Under the pieces are notes generated by a model. That model worked only from the letters and a program-made list of their open reading frames with translations, searched no databases and was not told where the DNA came from. Below are positions 42,216 through 51,353 of a DNA stretch of 51,586 nt, piece after piece; the stretch's first letter is position 1, and each line of letters starts with the position of its first letter. Where the stretch lies: NCBI RefSeq assembly GCF_000226255.1, contig NZ_AGFG01000043.1, forward strand, positions 1 through 51,586. Direction: 5' to 3'. The DNA is from Desulfovibrio sp. A2 (lineage in GTDB: Bacteria; Desulfobacterota; Desulfovibrionia; Desulfovibrionales; Desulfovibrionaceae). The translations under genes were made by a program, and so were the position numbers.

Positions 42216-44648
42216 CTACGGACGGCGGAACACCACGAAGTGCTCCGTCTCGTCCACCGCGCGCCACTCCCGGCGCACCCGCTCGGGCACGGAATAGCGG
42301 GTGCGCGCGTACCCGTCCGGGGCCACGGTGTCCATCTGGTCGCGCTCCATGAACACCACCACGTCGCGGGCCGCCAGCAGGCCGTACACCTCGTCCACCC
42401 GCCCGTTGATCTCGCCGTCCTGCAACCATTCGGCGGGCAGGGCCGGGCGGTCGCCGGTCAGCAGGTAGGCCAGCGGAAAACCGGGCAGCGTCTTGTAGTT
42501 GGCCCCGTAGCGGGCGCGCAGGTCGCGCAGGTCGCGCAGGGTGCCCAGCAGCACGCCGTCCACCTTCACCCCGGACAGGCGGGGAAACACCGCGCCCGCG
42601 TCGTGGACCAGCTCCGCGCGCGAAAGGGGCCGCTGCGGAAACACGTAGGGATACTGGTACCCGACCCGAAACATGACCAGCCCGCAAACCAGGGCCACCC
42701 ACGCCAGCGTGGCCCCCCGGCCCCCCAGGTGCGCGTGGACCAGCATGGCCGCCAGCCACAGCGGCGCGGCAAAGAAGGCCGGGGTCTTGTAGCCCCAGCT
42801 GATGCCCGTGGACCACGCCAGCAGCAACCCCGCGCCCAGCAGCACGGCGGCCCGGTCCACGGGGGGGACGGCTGGCGCAGCCCCCTCCACCGGTTTTCCT
42901 CCGGATTCCATGCCGGTCCCCTTGCCATCCCCCTCGGACGCCTCCGATCCGCACCCCACCGCGAAGGCCCCGACGAGGTCGCCGGAAAGCAGCACGCACG
43001 CCGCGCCCACGGTCACCAGCAGCAGCGGCCAGTCCGCCCCGTAGCCGTTCCAGCTACGGGTGGTCGCCACCGTGTACAGGTAGTCGCCCGCCAGCAGCAG
43101 CACGTAAAGCACCAGCGGCTGCACGCCGCCGCGCGGCCTGCCGTCCAGCACCGCCCACGCACCCCACAGCAGCAGCGCCAGCGCGGGCAGGGGCAGATCC
43201 TGCGTCAGATACAGCACGACGCCCGCCTGCAACGCCTCGCCAAGGCCCGTTTGGCCCACGGTCATGGCCCGGAAGGCGTTCCACGCGCCTGCGGCGCGCA
43301 ACAGCCCGGCGAACACCGCGAAGGACGCGGCAGCGCCCAACACCGCCAGCGCTCCGTCACGCCAGTGCAGCCCGTGCAGTCGTGCCCGGCAAGGGGAAGC
43401 AGCGGCGGCTTCCGGAAGCGTGGCGATAATGCCGCCCGCAACGCCCCCGCCCCGCGAACACATCCCCGCCCGTCCGGCCACCAGCGCGGCCATGGCCACG
43501 CCCAGCGGCATCAGCGCGTACGATTGCTTGGTCAGCGCGCTGGCCGCCGCCAGCATCCCGGCCAGCAGCGGGTGCCCTGCCGCCACGGCGTACAGCGCCC
43601 CCGCGCCGAACAGCACGCCCTCCACGGTGTGCCACGGCATGGGCGGGAAGGAATGCACCGACCACACGAAGCCCAGCGTGGCCAGCAGCGGCAGGGGCAC
43701 GCCCAGGCGACGCAGGTCCACGGCACGGGCCAGATACAGCGCCCCCAGCCACGAGGCAGCCAGCATTTCGGCGTAGAATCCGGCCTTGCCCGCCAGCACG
43801 GAAAACCGCTCCGGCGTCAGCCACAGCCAGAAGGCGTGCCAGTACAGGGAGAGCGGCGGCTTGACGTAGAAGAAGTCGCGGTAGGGTACCTCGCCCTGCA
43901 GGATGCGCCAGGCGTGCCCGTAGAAGAAGCCGAAATCGGTGGTGTCCATGCCGTAGGGCGCGTAGCCCGCCACGTAGGCCACGGGCACGGCCACCGCGAC
44001 GATGCAGATCCACCGGACGGGCGCGGCGTCGCCGCCTTGCCGCCGGAAGCTGTACAGCTTGTGCCCCGCGAAATTGACCACGAACCCGGCCACTATGCCC
44101 GCCGCGTGGCAGCCGCCCTCCAGCGCCCGGCCCATGACCGGGGCAAGGGCGGCGGCACCCCCCTGCGGCAGCACGGCGCGCCACGCGGCCGGGTCGTGCA
44201 GGGGTACGCCCGCGCCGTCCGCCGCCATGGGCCAGCCCGGCAGCAACGGCACGAGCGACTCCGCCACCCGCAACGCGGCCACGGAGACCACCCACACCAC
44301 CGCCATGCCCGCGTGGGCCACCAGCACGAAGCGCAGGCCCATGGCCGCGTCCGGCCTGCGCACGCCGAAGGCGCGGCGGTACGACAGCAGGAACACGATG
44401 ACCATGCCGGTGTACGTGGCCAGCAGCACGCCCGCCTCGAAGCCCACCAGCTCCGACCACGCGAAGCGCGACACGAAGTTGGCCAGCGTGCCGATGATCG
44501 ATGCCTGAAGATACAGGAAGGCCTGCCGGGCGGTGGCGGTTTCCGGCGCGCGCGGGCCGGGGGCAGCCCCGGATGGCCCCGCGCCCGTGGTCCGGACCGG
44601 GCCGGACGGCGAAGGAGGAGAATCGTGGTCCATGGGGGTGTGCGGCAT
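42216..44648 (-). CDS. GtrA-domain / membrane glycosyltransferase fusion
   Basis: 810 aa. Residues about 35-190 are GtrA-like (four helices; LQASIIGTLANFVSRFAW and NFAGHKLYSF), the domain thought to flip or present polyprenyl-linked glucose. Residues about 200-800 are a multi-helix GT-C-like transferase with MDTTDFGFFYGHAWRILQG and PYRDFFYVKPP near its start. ATG at 44648 shares a base with the stop of the upstream GtrB-like gene (TGATG), so they are translationally coupled. The pair looks like a compact O-antigen/cell-surface glucosylation system. Part of the middle is Gly/Ala-rich and less conserved. The stop lies 138 bp from mutY, tail to tail. Confidence 0.82.
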   Translation of the reverse strand: MPHTPMDHDSPPSPSGPVRTTGAGPSGAAPGPRAPETATARQAFLYLQASIIGTLANFVSRFAWSELVGFEAGVLLATYTGMVIVFLLSYRRAFGVRRPDAAMGLRFVLVAHAGMAVVWVVSVAALRVAESLVPLLPGWPMAADGAGVPLHDPAAWRAVLPQGGAAALAPVMGRALEGGCHAAGIVAGFVVNFAGHKLYSFRRQGGDAAPVRWICIVAVAVPVAYVAGYAPYGMDTTDFGFFYGHAWRILQGEVPYRDFFYVKPPLSLYWHAFWLWLTPERFSVLAGKAGFYAEMLAASWLGALYLARAVDLRRLGVPLPLLATLGFVWSVHSFPPMPWHTVEGVLFGAGALYAVAAGHPLLAGMLAAASALTKQSYALMPLGVAMAALVAGRAGMCSRGGGVAGGIIATLPEAAAASPCRARLHGLHWRDGALAVLGAAASFAVFAGLLRAAGAWNAFRAMTVGQTGLGEALQAGVVLYLTQDLPLPALALLLWGAWAVLDGRPRGGVQPLVLYVLLLAGDYLYTVATTRSWNGYGADWPLLLVTVGAACVLLSGDLVGAFAVGCGSEASEGDGKGTGMESGGKPVEGAAPAVPPVDRAAVLLGAGLLLAWSTGISWGYKTPAFFAAPLWLAAMLVHAHLGGRGATLAWVALVCGLVMFRVGYQYPYVFPQRPLSRAELVHDAGAVFPRLSGVKVDGVLLGTLRDLRDLRARYGANYKTLPGFPLAYLLTGDRPALPAEWLQDGEINGRVDEVYGLLAARDVVVFMERDQMDTVAPDGYARTRYSVPERVRREWRAVDETEHFVVFRRP

Positions 44649-45802
44649 CAGCCGTGATGCGGGTCGGAGCCGACGTGCGGGGCCACTTCGTGCGGGGCGG
44701 GGTGCACGCCCCCCGCCAGCGGCGCGCCGCAGGTGGGACAGCGCCCGGCGGGGGCGCATTCCGCGCCGTCGAAGCCCACGCGCCGACGTACCACGTACTG
44801 CGGACGACGCTTGACCTCTTCGTACACCCGGCCGAGATATTCGCCGATGACGCCCAGCGAGACCATGACCAGCCCGCCCAGGGTCAGCAGGGTGACCATG
44901 AACGAGGCGTAGCCCGCCACCTCCACCCCGAACAGCAGGGTGCGCCCGGCGATGATGGCCGCGTAGACGAACCCGGCCAGGGCCACCCCCATGCCCAGGT
45001 AGCTCCACACCCGCAGGGGCAGCGTGCTGAACCCGGTGATGCCGTCGATGGCGAAATTCCACAGCTTCCACGGCTTCCACTTGCCCACGCCCGCCGCGCG
45101 CGGGGCGCGGTCGAAGCGCACGGCCACCTGCCGGAAGCCCACCCAGGTGTACAGCCCCTTGGTGAAGCGCACCCGCTCGGGCAGCGCGTTCAGGGCGTCC
45201 ACGGCCGGGCGCGTGAGCAGGCGGTAGTCGCCCGCGTCGGGCACGATGGGGTTGCCGCTCACCCGGTTGAACAGCCGGTAGAACAGTCGCGCGCTGACCC
45301 GCTTGCCCACGGTGTCGCTGTCGCGGGCGCGGCGCACGCCCACCACCACCTCGGCCCCTTCCTCCCACGCGCGCAGGAAGTCGGGCAACACCTCCGGCGG
45401 GTCCTGCATGTCCACGTCCATGGGCACCACGGCGTCGCCGCAGGCGGCCTGCAACCCGGCCGCCAGGGCCAGTTCCTTGCCGAAGTTGCGCGAAAGGTCC
45501 ACCAGCTTCACGCGGGGGTCGCGGACGTGCTCGTCCAGCAGCACCTGCACCGTGCGGTCGCTGCTGCCGTCGTTCACGAACACGAACTCAAAGTCGTAGG
45601 GCTCGCGGTCGGCAATGGCCCGCACCGCCGCGAGAAAGATGGGTATGGCCTCTTCCTCGTTCAGCACCGGCACCACCAGCGAGACCGTGCGACGGGATGC
45701 GCCCCCCATGCCCATGGGCGCGACGCCGGACGCCACGCGAGACCCGGCAGCGGTGCCGGAAGATGTCGTGGGCGGCGTTTCGTCCATAGGGTGGGGCATC
45801 AT
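44648..45802 (-). CDS. GtrB-like polyprenyl-phosphate glycosyltransferase
   Basis: 384 aa. GT2 domain: VSLVVPVLNEEEAIP, then FVNDGSSDRT and the DXD region MDVDMQDPPE. Two C-terminal hydrophobic helices (about 280-350) match GtrB/DPM1-type enzymes that load a sugar on undecaprenyl phosphate. An extra tail (about 355-384) has CAPAGRCPTCGAPL, a possible zinc-binding knuckle. The start is uncertain: ATG codons at 45802, 45799 and 45787 are in frame. It is translationally coupled to the GtrA fusion downstream. Confidence 0.85.
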   Translation of the reverse strand: MMPHPMDETPPTTSSGTAAGSRVASGVAPMGMGGASRRTVSLVVPVLNEEEAIPIFLAAVRAIADREPYDFEFVFVNDGSSDRTVQVLLDEHVRDPRVKLVDLSRNFGKELALAAGLQAACGDAVVPMDVDMQDPPEVLPDFLRAWEEGAEVVVGVRRARDSDTVGKRVSARLFYRLFNRVSGNPIVPDAGDYRLLTRPAVDALNALPERVRFTKGLYTWVGFRQVAVRFDRAPRAAGVGKWKPWKLWNFAIDGITGFSTLPLRVWSYLGMGVALAGFVYAAIIAGRTLLFGVEVAGYASFMVTLLTLGGLVMVSLGVIGEYLGRVYEEVKRRPQYVVRRRVGFDGAECAPAGRCPTCGAPLAGGVHPAPHEVAPHVGSDPHHG

Positions 45803-46055
45803 GCATGGCACATAGCCCATCACGGGGATTCCGGCAATGCGACGAAAATGTAGCGTAGGTCGCCGGAACGCGGATGGACCGTCATCGCGCCCCGCGTCGC
45901 GGAACGGGCGGGCCGTTGCCGCCTGTCCGGCGTGGCGCGGGAACGGGTTGCGCACTGCGGCGATCCGTCCGGGCCAATGCCCGCGCGACTGCACGGCCGG
46001 GCACGGCCGCGCAGTCGCAGTGGCGGCGTGCGTGTGCTGCGGCGGGCCTGGCACG

Positions 46056-47237
46056 CTACGCCAGTGTCACGCGCACCCGCGTGCCTTCCGGCATGTCCGC
46101 GCGCAGGGTGTGCACCACCAGTTGGGGCACGGCGGGCAAGGACGGTCCATCCCCCCGCACCGGTTCCCGCGCCGCCATGCGGGCCGGCACCAGGGTCAGC
46201 CGGGTGACCTGCCCGGTGAACACCGCCCGCGCCACCACGGCGGGGCCGTCCGGGTCGGGGATGGCGGCCAGCCCTTCGGGGCGCAGGGCCAGGGGGGCGC
46301 AGTCGTCGCCGCCTCCGCACAGGCAGCCGCCCGGCAGGGGCAGACCGAAGGCCGTGCACGCCGGGCCGTCCAGCACGTTCACCGGCCCCAGAAAGCGCGC
46401 CACCTCCAGCGATGCGGGCCGCCCGTACAACTCCGCCGGGGTGCCGAACTGGGCCAGCCGCCCGTGCAGCATGACCCCGATGCGGTCAGACACGGCGAAC
46501 GCCTCTTCCAGGTCGTGGGTGACGCTGAGGGTGGTCACCCCGTAGCGGCGCACCGTGTCGCGCACATAGGCGGCCGTCTCCAGGCGCAGGGAGCGGTCCA
46601 GGTTGGCGAAGGGCTCGTCCAGCAGCAGCAGGGCCGGGTTGCACACCAGCGCCCGCGCCAGCGCCACCCGCTGGCGCTGCCCGGCGGAAAGGTGGGCCGG
46701 GTAGCGGTGGGCCAGATCGCCAATGCCGAAATCGGCCAGCATGTCCCGCGCGCGGTCGGCGCGGTCGCGGCGGCCCACGCCCCGCGCGCGCAGGCCGAAG
46801 GCCACGTTGTCGCGCACGGTCAGGTGCGGGAACAGCAGGTAGTCCTGAAAGACCAGGATCACCGAAGGGTCGCGCCCGGGGGGCGGGGTGACGGAAAAGC
46901 CCCCCGCGTCGTACGGATGCAGCCCGGCCAGCACCCGCAGCAGGGTGGTCTTGCCCACGCCGGAAGGCCCGACGAGACAGGCCATCTCGCTCTGCGCCAG
47001 GTGAAAGGTGACCCCTCTGAACACCGGGGCCGCCGGTGCGGTGCGCCCGTTGCACTCGGCCCGTGAAGGCGAAGAAGCCCCGTCATGCCGGTCATGCGGC
47101 AACGACGCGCGTGCCCCGCGCCGCCCTGCGGCAAGGCCCACGGCCCGTCCAACGGCGGCTGCCACCAGCCCCGCGCCGCCGGGCGCGGCATCGCCCTCTC
47201 CGTACGAGGCGCACAGCCCCTCTACCGCAAGAACCAT
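46056..47237 (-). CDS. ABC transporter ATPase (PotA/ThiQ/FbpC-like), no cognate permease in window
   Basis: 393 aa. Walker A GPSGVGKTT (90-98), signature LSAGQRQR, Walker B LLLLDEPFANLD and switch His THDLEEAFAV are intact. The C-terminal 120 residues resemble a TOBE regulatory domain. A low-complexity insertion (about residues 17-69) separates the first strand from the rest of the domain; whether it is a real insert or the true start is further inside is unresolved. Its start overlaps the end of the APH-fold gene by 16 bp. No binding protein or permease is present in the window; partners may lie elsewhere. Confidence 0.78.
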   Translation of the reverse strand: MVLAVEGLCASYGEGDAAPGGAGLVAAAVGRAVGLAAGRRGARASLPHDRHDGASSPSRAECNGRTAPAAPVFRGVTFHLAQSEMACLVGPSGVGKTTLLRVLAGLHPYDAGGFSVTPPPGRDPSVILVFQDYLLFPHLTVRDNVAFGLRARGVGRRDRADRARDMLADFGIGDLAHRYPAHLSAGQRQRVALARALVCNPALLLLDEPFANLDRSLRLETAAYVRDTVRRYGVTTLSVTHDLEEAFAVSDRIGVMLHGRLAQFGTPAELYGRPASLEVARFLGPVNVLDGPACTAFGLPLPGGCLCGGGDDCAPLALRPEGLAAIPDPDGPAVVARAVFTGQVTRLTLVPARMAAREPVRGDGPSLPAVPQLVVHTLRADMPEGTRVRVTLA

Positions 47238-48379
47238 GCGATGTTCCCCAGATAGCGTTCGATGGTCCGGAAGGTGTCGGCGTGGGCCAGCGCCCGTCCG
47301 CCGCCCGCGTATTCGTGCCAGGCCATCAGGCACCACGACAGGCCGCGCAGCAGCACGGCGCGCACCAGGATGTCCGTCTTCACGGCGCATTCCTCCGCAT
47401 CGGGCGCGGGGTGGCCCGCCGCGCGCAGGGCCGCCCGGTAGGCGTCCAGAAAGGCCGCGCGCGAGGCCGCGTCGAAGACATGGTCTGTCTTCCACAGGGT
47501 GGTGGTGGGCGACAGGAAGTGCCCGAGGTCCTGGTAGCGGGTGGTGACCACCGCCTTTTCCCAATCCACCAGCCATGCCCCGCAGGGGGCGGCCAAATTG
47601 CCGGAGGATGCCGCGCCATCGCCTTCGGGCACCAGAAAGTTGCCGGAATTGACCTCGGTATTGGCGATGACCGGGGCCTCGGCCGCGAACAGGTGGCGGG
47701 TATCCCCGGCCAGCCGGGCCACCCGGTCGCGGTACCCCAGCAGCGCATGGCGGGCGTGGATCATGCGCGGGGCCAGCGAATGGCCTACGTGGCGGTCCAG
47801 CAAGGCCGAACTTTCCGCCACGATGGCCGCCACCGGGTCCGGCTGCGCGGCCAGCATGCCGCGCGGCAGCACGTGCGGCACCGGGCCCGGCGGGGGCAGT
47901 TCCACTGCCGGGGGCACAGGGGCCGCGTGCACGGCGGCGAACACCCGCGCGGCATGGCCAGCGTCGGTGCGGTAGTCCAGCGCGCGGCCCGGCAGCCAGT
48001 GCATCAGCAGCGCGCCGCCGGGCGATGATGCGGCGGGGGCGTCTACCCCCCGCGCCTGCATGTCTGGCAGGTCGGGCAGCGGCGCAAGGGCCAGCGGGCG
48101 GGGGGTGGCCCCGCATGCCGCAAGCGCGCGCAGCACCCGGTATTCGTAGGAAATCTGGTCGGCCAGCCCCAGTTGGCTGCCCGCCGCGCCGCCCCGGTTG
48201 CCACGCAGCACCACCGGCCCGGCCGGGGCGCGGACCAGCCAGTTTTCGTGGTATTCCCCGGCGGCCAGAAAGGATATGTCAGCTTCCGCTACCGGCCCGC
48301 CCAGCGCGGCGGCCCAGGCGTGGGGCGTGGCGGCGTCGGCCTCGTCCGGCGTATAGGGCGTATCGGGCGTGTCCGACAT
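47222..48379 (-). CDS. APH/ChoK-fold phosphotransferase-like protein
   Basis: 385 aa. Aminoglycoside-phosphotransferase fold: N-lobe LAAGEYHENWLVRAPAGPVVLRG-type strands, hinge and a C-lobe. The catalytic loop reads ANTEVNSGN (240-247), so the usual catalytic Asp is Glu (E242), while the Mg-binding Asp is kept (D272 in DWEKA). Family members phosphorylate small alcohols, amines or sugars. Start is uncertain (ATG 48379 or 48403). Its overlap with the ABC ATPase suggests a shared small substrate. Confidence 0.72.
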   Translation of the reverse strand: MSDTPDTPYTPDEADAATPHAWAAALGGPVAEADISFLAAGEYHENWLVRAPAGPVVLRGNRGGAAGSQLGLADQISYEYRVLRALAACGATPRPLALAPLPDLPDMQARGVDAPAASSPGGALLMHWLPGRALDYRTDAGHAARVFAAVHAAPVPPAVELPPPGPVPHVLPRGMLAAQPDPVAAIVAESSALLDRHVGHSLAPRMIHARHALLGYRDRVARLAGDTRHLFAAEAPVIANTEVNSGNFLVPEGDGAASSGNLAAPCGAWLVDWEKAVVTTRYQDLGHFLSPTTTLWKTDHVFDAASRAAFLDAYRAALRAAGHPAPDAEECAVKTDILVRAVLLRGLSWCLMAWHEYAGGGRALAHADTFRTIERYLGNIAWFLR

Positions 48380-48928
48380 GCAGGGCGCGGACGAAAATAT
48401 CATGGGCCGGGCATCGGCGCGCGCCGCGTTTTCCGCAGCGCCCCCGTCCCGGTCCCGGACCATGCGCCCGAGAAATGCCGCCACCATCGTCGCCGTCCGC
48501 ACATCCGCCTCCCGTGTCGATGCCCTGCCATAGCAGGAAGCCGCCGCCCGCTCAACGCGGGCCGCCCCGCCCCCCCCCCGCCGGGCAGGATTTCCCCGCC
48601 CCGGCCACGCCAGACAACGCCAGACAACGCCAGACAACGCCAGACAACGCCGCCGGACGCCAAAGGCACCATGATGCGTCAAGGGCTTGGAAAGCGCGGG
48701 CAAATGGGGTAGGGCTGAATTCTCGTCCGGGTTCCCGTGCGGACGAAGTTCCGGCAATCCATGGCAGAACAAGGGCCGTGACGGCTGGTCGGCGTGCGCC
48801 GGTCCGCCCCACGGCGGTTTTCTGCGGCGTTTCGCCCGGCGTCGCCGCGCACCGCGCAGCCTTCCCGCGCACCGCGACGAAACAAGCAACCACCGCCCTT
48901 CCCGCTCGCCCCGGAAGAGAGCACCACG
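48380..48928. other. Divergent intergenic region with a 10-bp tandem repeat
   Basis: 549 bp between the - strand APH-like gene and the + strand DksA-like gene, so it must hold both promoters, although none is obvious. A perfect 4 x 10-bp array sits at 48611-48650, and C-rich stretches flank it. Confidence 0.65.
48611..48650. repeat. Perfect 10-bp direct repeat, four copies
   Basis: CAGACAACGC is repeated four times without a mismatch. The period equals about one helical turn, so any bound protein would face the same side. Confidence 0.9.
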
Positions 48929-49270
48929 ATGACGCCCAACGACAGACAAAAACTCCGGGACAGGATCGTCGCCGATCTCGCCCGCATCGCGCAGGACATC
49001 GAGGCCCTGAAGGAACTGACCAAGCCGGTCCCCCCCGGCGCGGACGGCATGGACGAAGTGTCGCGCATGGACGCCATCCAGAACAAGAGCGTCAATGAAG
49101 CGGCGCTGGCCCAGCTGCGCAACCGCCAGGTGGGCCTGGAATACGCCCTGAAGCGCATCGACGAGGATGACCCCGACTTCGGCTTCTGCGTGGAATGCGG
49201 CGAGCCCATTCCGCTGGCCCGGCTCATGGCCATGCCCGAGGCCAGCCGCTGCGTGAACTGCGCGGACTGA
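48929..49270 (+). CDS. DksA/TraR-type zinc-finger protein
   Basis: 113 aa. A coiled-coil N-terminal two-thirds leads to the C4 zinc finger FCVECGEPI...RCVNCAD. The length and the DksA/TraR signature (GEPIPLARLMAMPEASRCV) are typical. Such proteins bind the RNA polymerase secondary channel and modulate stringent control. The coiled-coil tip residues D-x-x-D/A of E. coli DksA are not evident (DDPDFGF follows), so strength of action is unclear. ATG 48929 has GGAAG upstream. Confidence 0.88.
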   Translation: MTPNDRQKLRDRIVADLARIAQDIEALKELTKPVPPGADGMDEVSRMDAIQNKSVNEAALAQLRNRQVGLEYALKRIDEDDPDFGFCVECGEPIPLARLMAMPEASRCVNCAD

Positions 49271-49463
49271 GCCCGCCCGCGCCGAATTCCGCTCCCCTTT
49301 TCGCCTCCGCGCGCCGCTCCGGCCAATCTCCCCCGAGGGGCGCGCCACCGGGTCCGCCACGGGGCATCCCGCCCCGCATGGCCCAGAAGTGTCACCGTGA
49401 CAGGTAACCGTGCCGGTTCTCCGTGCCGGGCCAGCACGGCTGGCCACCGACAGGGACGACGCC

Positions 49464-51353
49464 ATGCCGCACGCATCCCTCGCCATCGCCTGGCAGCGCT
49501 TGCCACTGTGGCTGCGCATCCGCCTCGCGCACGGCAGCGTGGGCTCCGTGCACCGGCTGCGCTGCGCTGCCGACGCCATCGCCCGCTCGCAATCCCCCTC
49601 CGCTTCGCCCGACTCTCGCGCCGAAAAGGATATCCTGCTGCGCACAGGCCGTGAACTGCTGCTGGCCGCGTGGGAGGACGACCCATGCAACGGTCAACTG
49701 GCCGGGCAGGCGCTGCTGCTGCACCAACGCATGCCCTGGCTGCACCCCGCGCTGGCCGCCCTGCTGGCCGCCGTACAGGGGGCATGGCGACGCCCGGCGG
49801 ACCTTGCCCGCTACGAGCGGCTGGCCGCCCAGGCCGACTGGGTGCGCCTGCAACGGCATGTGGACGGCGAACGCCAACGCGACCCCGCCAACCTGTTCTG
49901 GGTGCAGCAGGCCGTGGCCGTGGGCGAGCTGGCCGGGGATCTGGACTGGCTGGCTGATCATATGGCGCGGGCCGAAGCCCGTCTGTCCCCGCCTTCCGGC
50001 AACGCGTCCCCCCTCGCCCCGCTGTTCGCCCATCTTTCCGGCTGCCTGGAAGCCAACCGCGCCGCCGGGGCGGACGAGTCCACCGCCGCCAGCCGCCATG
50101 CCGACGCGCTGGCCCGCTTCCGCGCCGCCGCCCAGGCCGTATCGGGCATGGCGGGCGGCGACGCCGCCCCCGGCCCCGGCTGTTGGCTGGCCCCGCTGGA
50201 GCATGCCGCGCACGGCCTGGCCCGGCTTGGCGACGTGGCCGCAGCCCTGCCCCTGTGGGACGCGGTGCTGGCCGCCCGGCCGTGGCACGCCAACCTTGCC
50301 CTGCGCGCCCACGACGCATGGCGCGGCGCGGACGCCCCGGAGGCCGCCCCCGCCGGGTCCACCGCCGTGCTGCTCTATTCGTGGAACAAGGCGGCGGAAC
50401 TGGACACCGTCCTCACCCACCTGGCCCCCAGCCTGCCGGACATGACCCGCATCGCCCTGCTGGACAATGGATCCACCGACGGCACCGGCGACGTGGTGCG
50501 CGCCTGGGCCGACCGATTCGGCGCGGACCGCTGCACCGCCGTGCACCTGCCGGTCAACGTGGGGGCCGCCGCCGCGCGCAACTGGCTGATGCGCCTGCCA
50601 GAGGTGGCCGCCTGCGACTTCGCCGCCTATCTGGACGACGACGCCGCCGTGCCGCCCGACTGGCTGCGCCGCCTGGCCGGGGCCGTGCGCCGCCAGCCGG
50701 ACGCCAGCGCCTGGGGCGGCCGCACCCTGGACTGGCACGCCCCGTACGTGGTCCAGTCCGCAGACCTGCACCTGACCGCGCACTTCCGCGCGCCGGAGGG
50801 CACCCCGGCGGACCTCGCCGCCTTCGCGGACGACACCCCGCCCACGCCCGATGGCGAGACCGGGCACCCGCGCCCCGACGCCCTGTCGCCCGACGTGGCC
50901 TTTTCCCCCGCCCGCGCCCACGCGCTGCCCTTCTCGGTCAGCGACCTGCACGCCCAGGTCACGGACATGGGCCGCTTCGACTACCTGCGGCCATGCATCT
51001 CGGTGACGGGGTGCTGTCACCTGTTCCGCACCGCCGAACTTCTGGCGGCCGGTGGCTTTGCCCTGCCCCTGTCGCCCTCGCAGTACGACGACCTGGAACA
51101 CGACCTGCGCCAAGCCCGTGCCGGGCGCATGGCCTGCTACACCGGCTTTCTGCCCGTGCGCCACATGAAGCGCAGCGGCAGGGCCGTGCGCATGGGCGCG
51201 GCCCAGTTCGGCAACGGCCTTGGCAACCGCTACAAGCTTTCCGGCATGTTCGACGCGGCCGAAATACTGGCCATGCGCCGCCGCGAATTCGAGGCGCTGG
51301 AACGCGATTTGCTCCGCAAGCTGGCGGCGCTTTCCGCGCGCACGGGTTCCTGA
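49464..51353 (+). CDS. Large GT2-type glycosyltransferase with N-terminal helical domain
   Basis: 629 aa. Residues 1-285 are alpha-helical, TPR-like in character, with no recognised family. The GT-A domain begins TAVLLYSWNKAAELD; IALLDNGSTDGTGD and YLDDDAAVPPDWL (DDD metal motif) are typical GT2. CISVTGCCHLFRTAELL and DDLEHDLRQA complete the domain. The C-terminus is helical. ATG 49464 follows AGGGA. It may glycosylate flagellin or another surface molecule; no neighbour decides this. Confidence 0.8.
   Translation: MPHASLAIAWQRLPLWLRIRLAHGSVGSVHRLRCAADAIARSQSPSASPDSRAEKDILLRTGRELLLAAWEDDPCNGQLAGQALLLHQRMPWLHPALAALLAAVQGAWRRPADLARYERLAAQADWVRLQRHVDGERQRDPANLFWVQQAVAVGELAGDLDWLADHMARAEARLSPPSGNASPLAPLFAHLSGCLEANRAAGADESTAASRHADALARFRAAAQAVSGMAGGDAAPGPGCWLAPLEHAAHGLARLGDVAAALPLWDAVLAARPWHANLALRAHDAWRGADAPEAAPAGSTAVLLYSWNKAAELDTVLTHLAPSLPDMTRIALLDNGSTDGTGDVVRAWADRFGADRCTAVHLPVNVGAAAARNWLMRLPEVAACDFAAYLDDDAAVPPDWLRRLAGAVRRQPDASAWGGRTLDWHAPYVVQSADLHLTAHFRAPEGTPADLAAFADDTPPTPDGETGHPRPDALSPDVAFSPARAHALPFSVSDLHAQVTDMGRFDYLRPCISVTGCCHLFRTAELLAAGGFALPLSPSQYDDLEHDLRQARAGRMACYTGFLPVRHMKRSGRAVRMGAAQFGNGLGNRYKLSGMFDAAEILAMRRREFEALERDLLRKLAALSARTGS

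Noticed and set aside
42207..44657. 816-aa + strand open frame
   Set aside because: Opposite-strand shadow of the GtrA/glycosyltransferase fusion caused by high GC; His/Gln/Arg-rich and without motifs.
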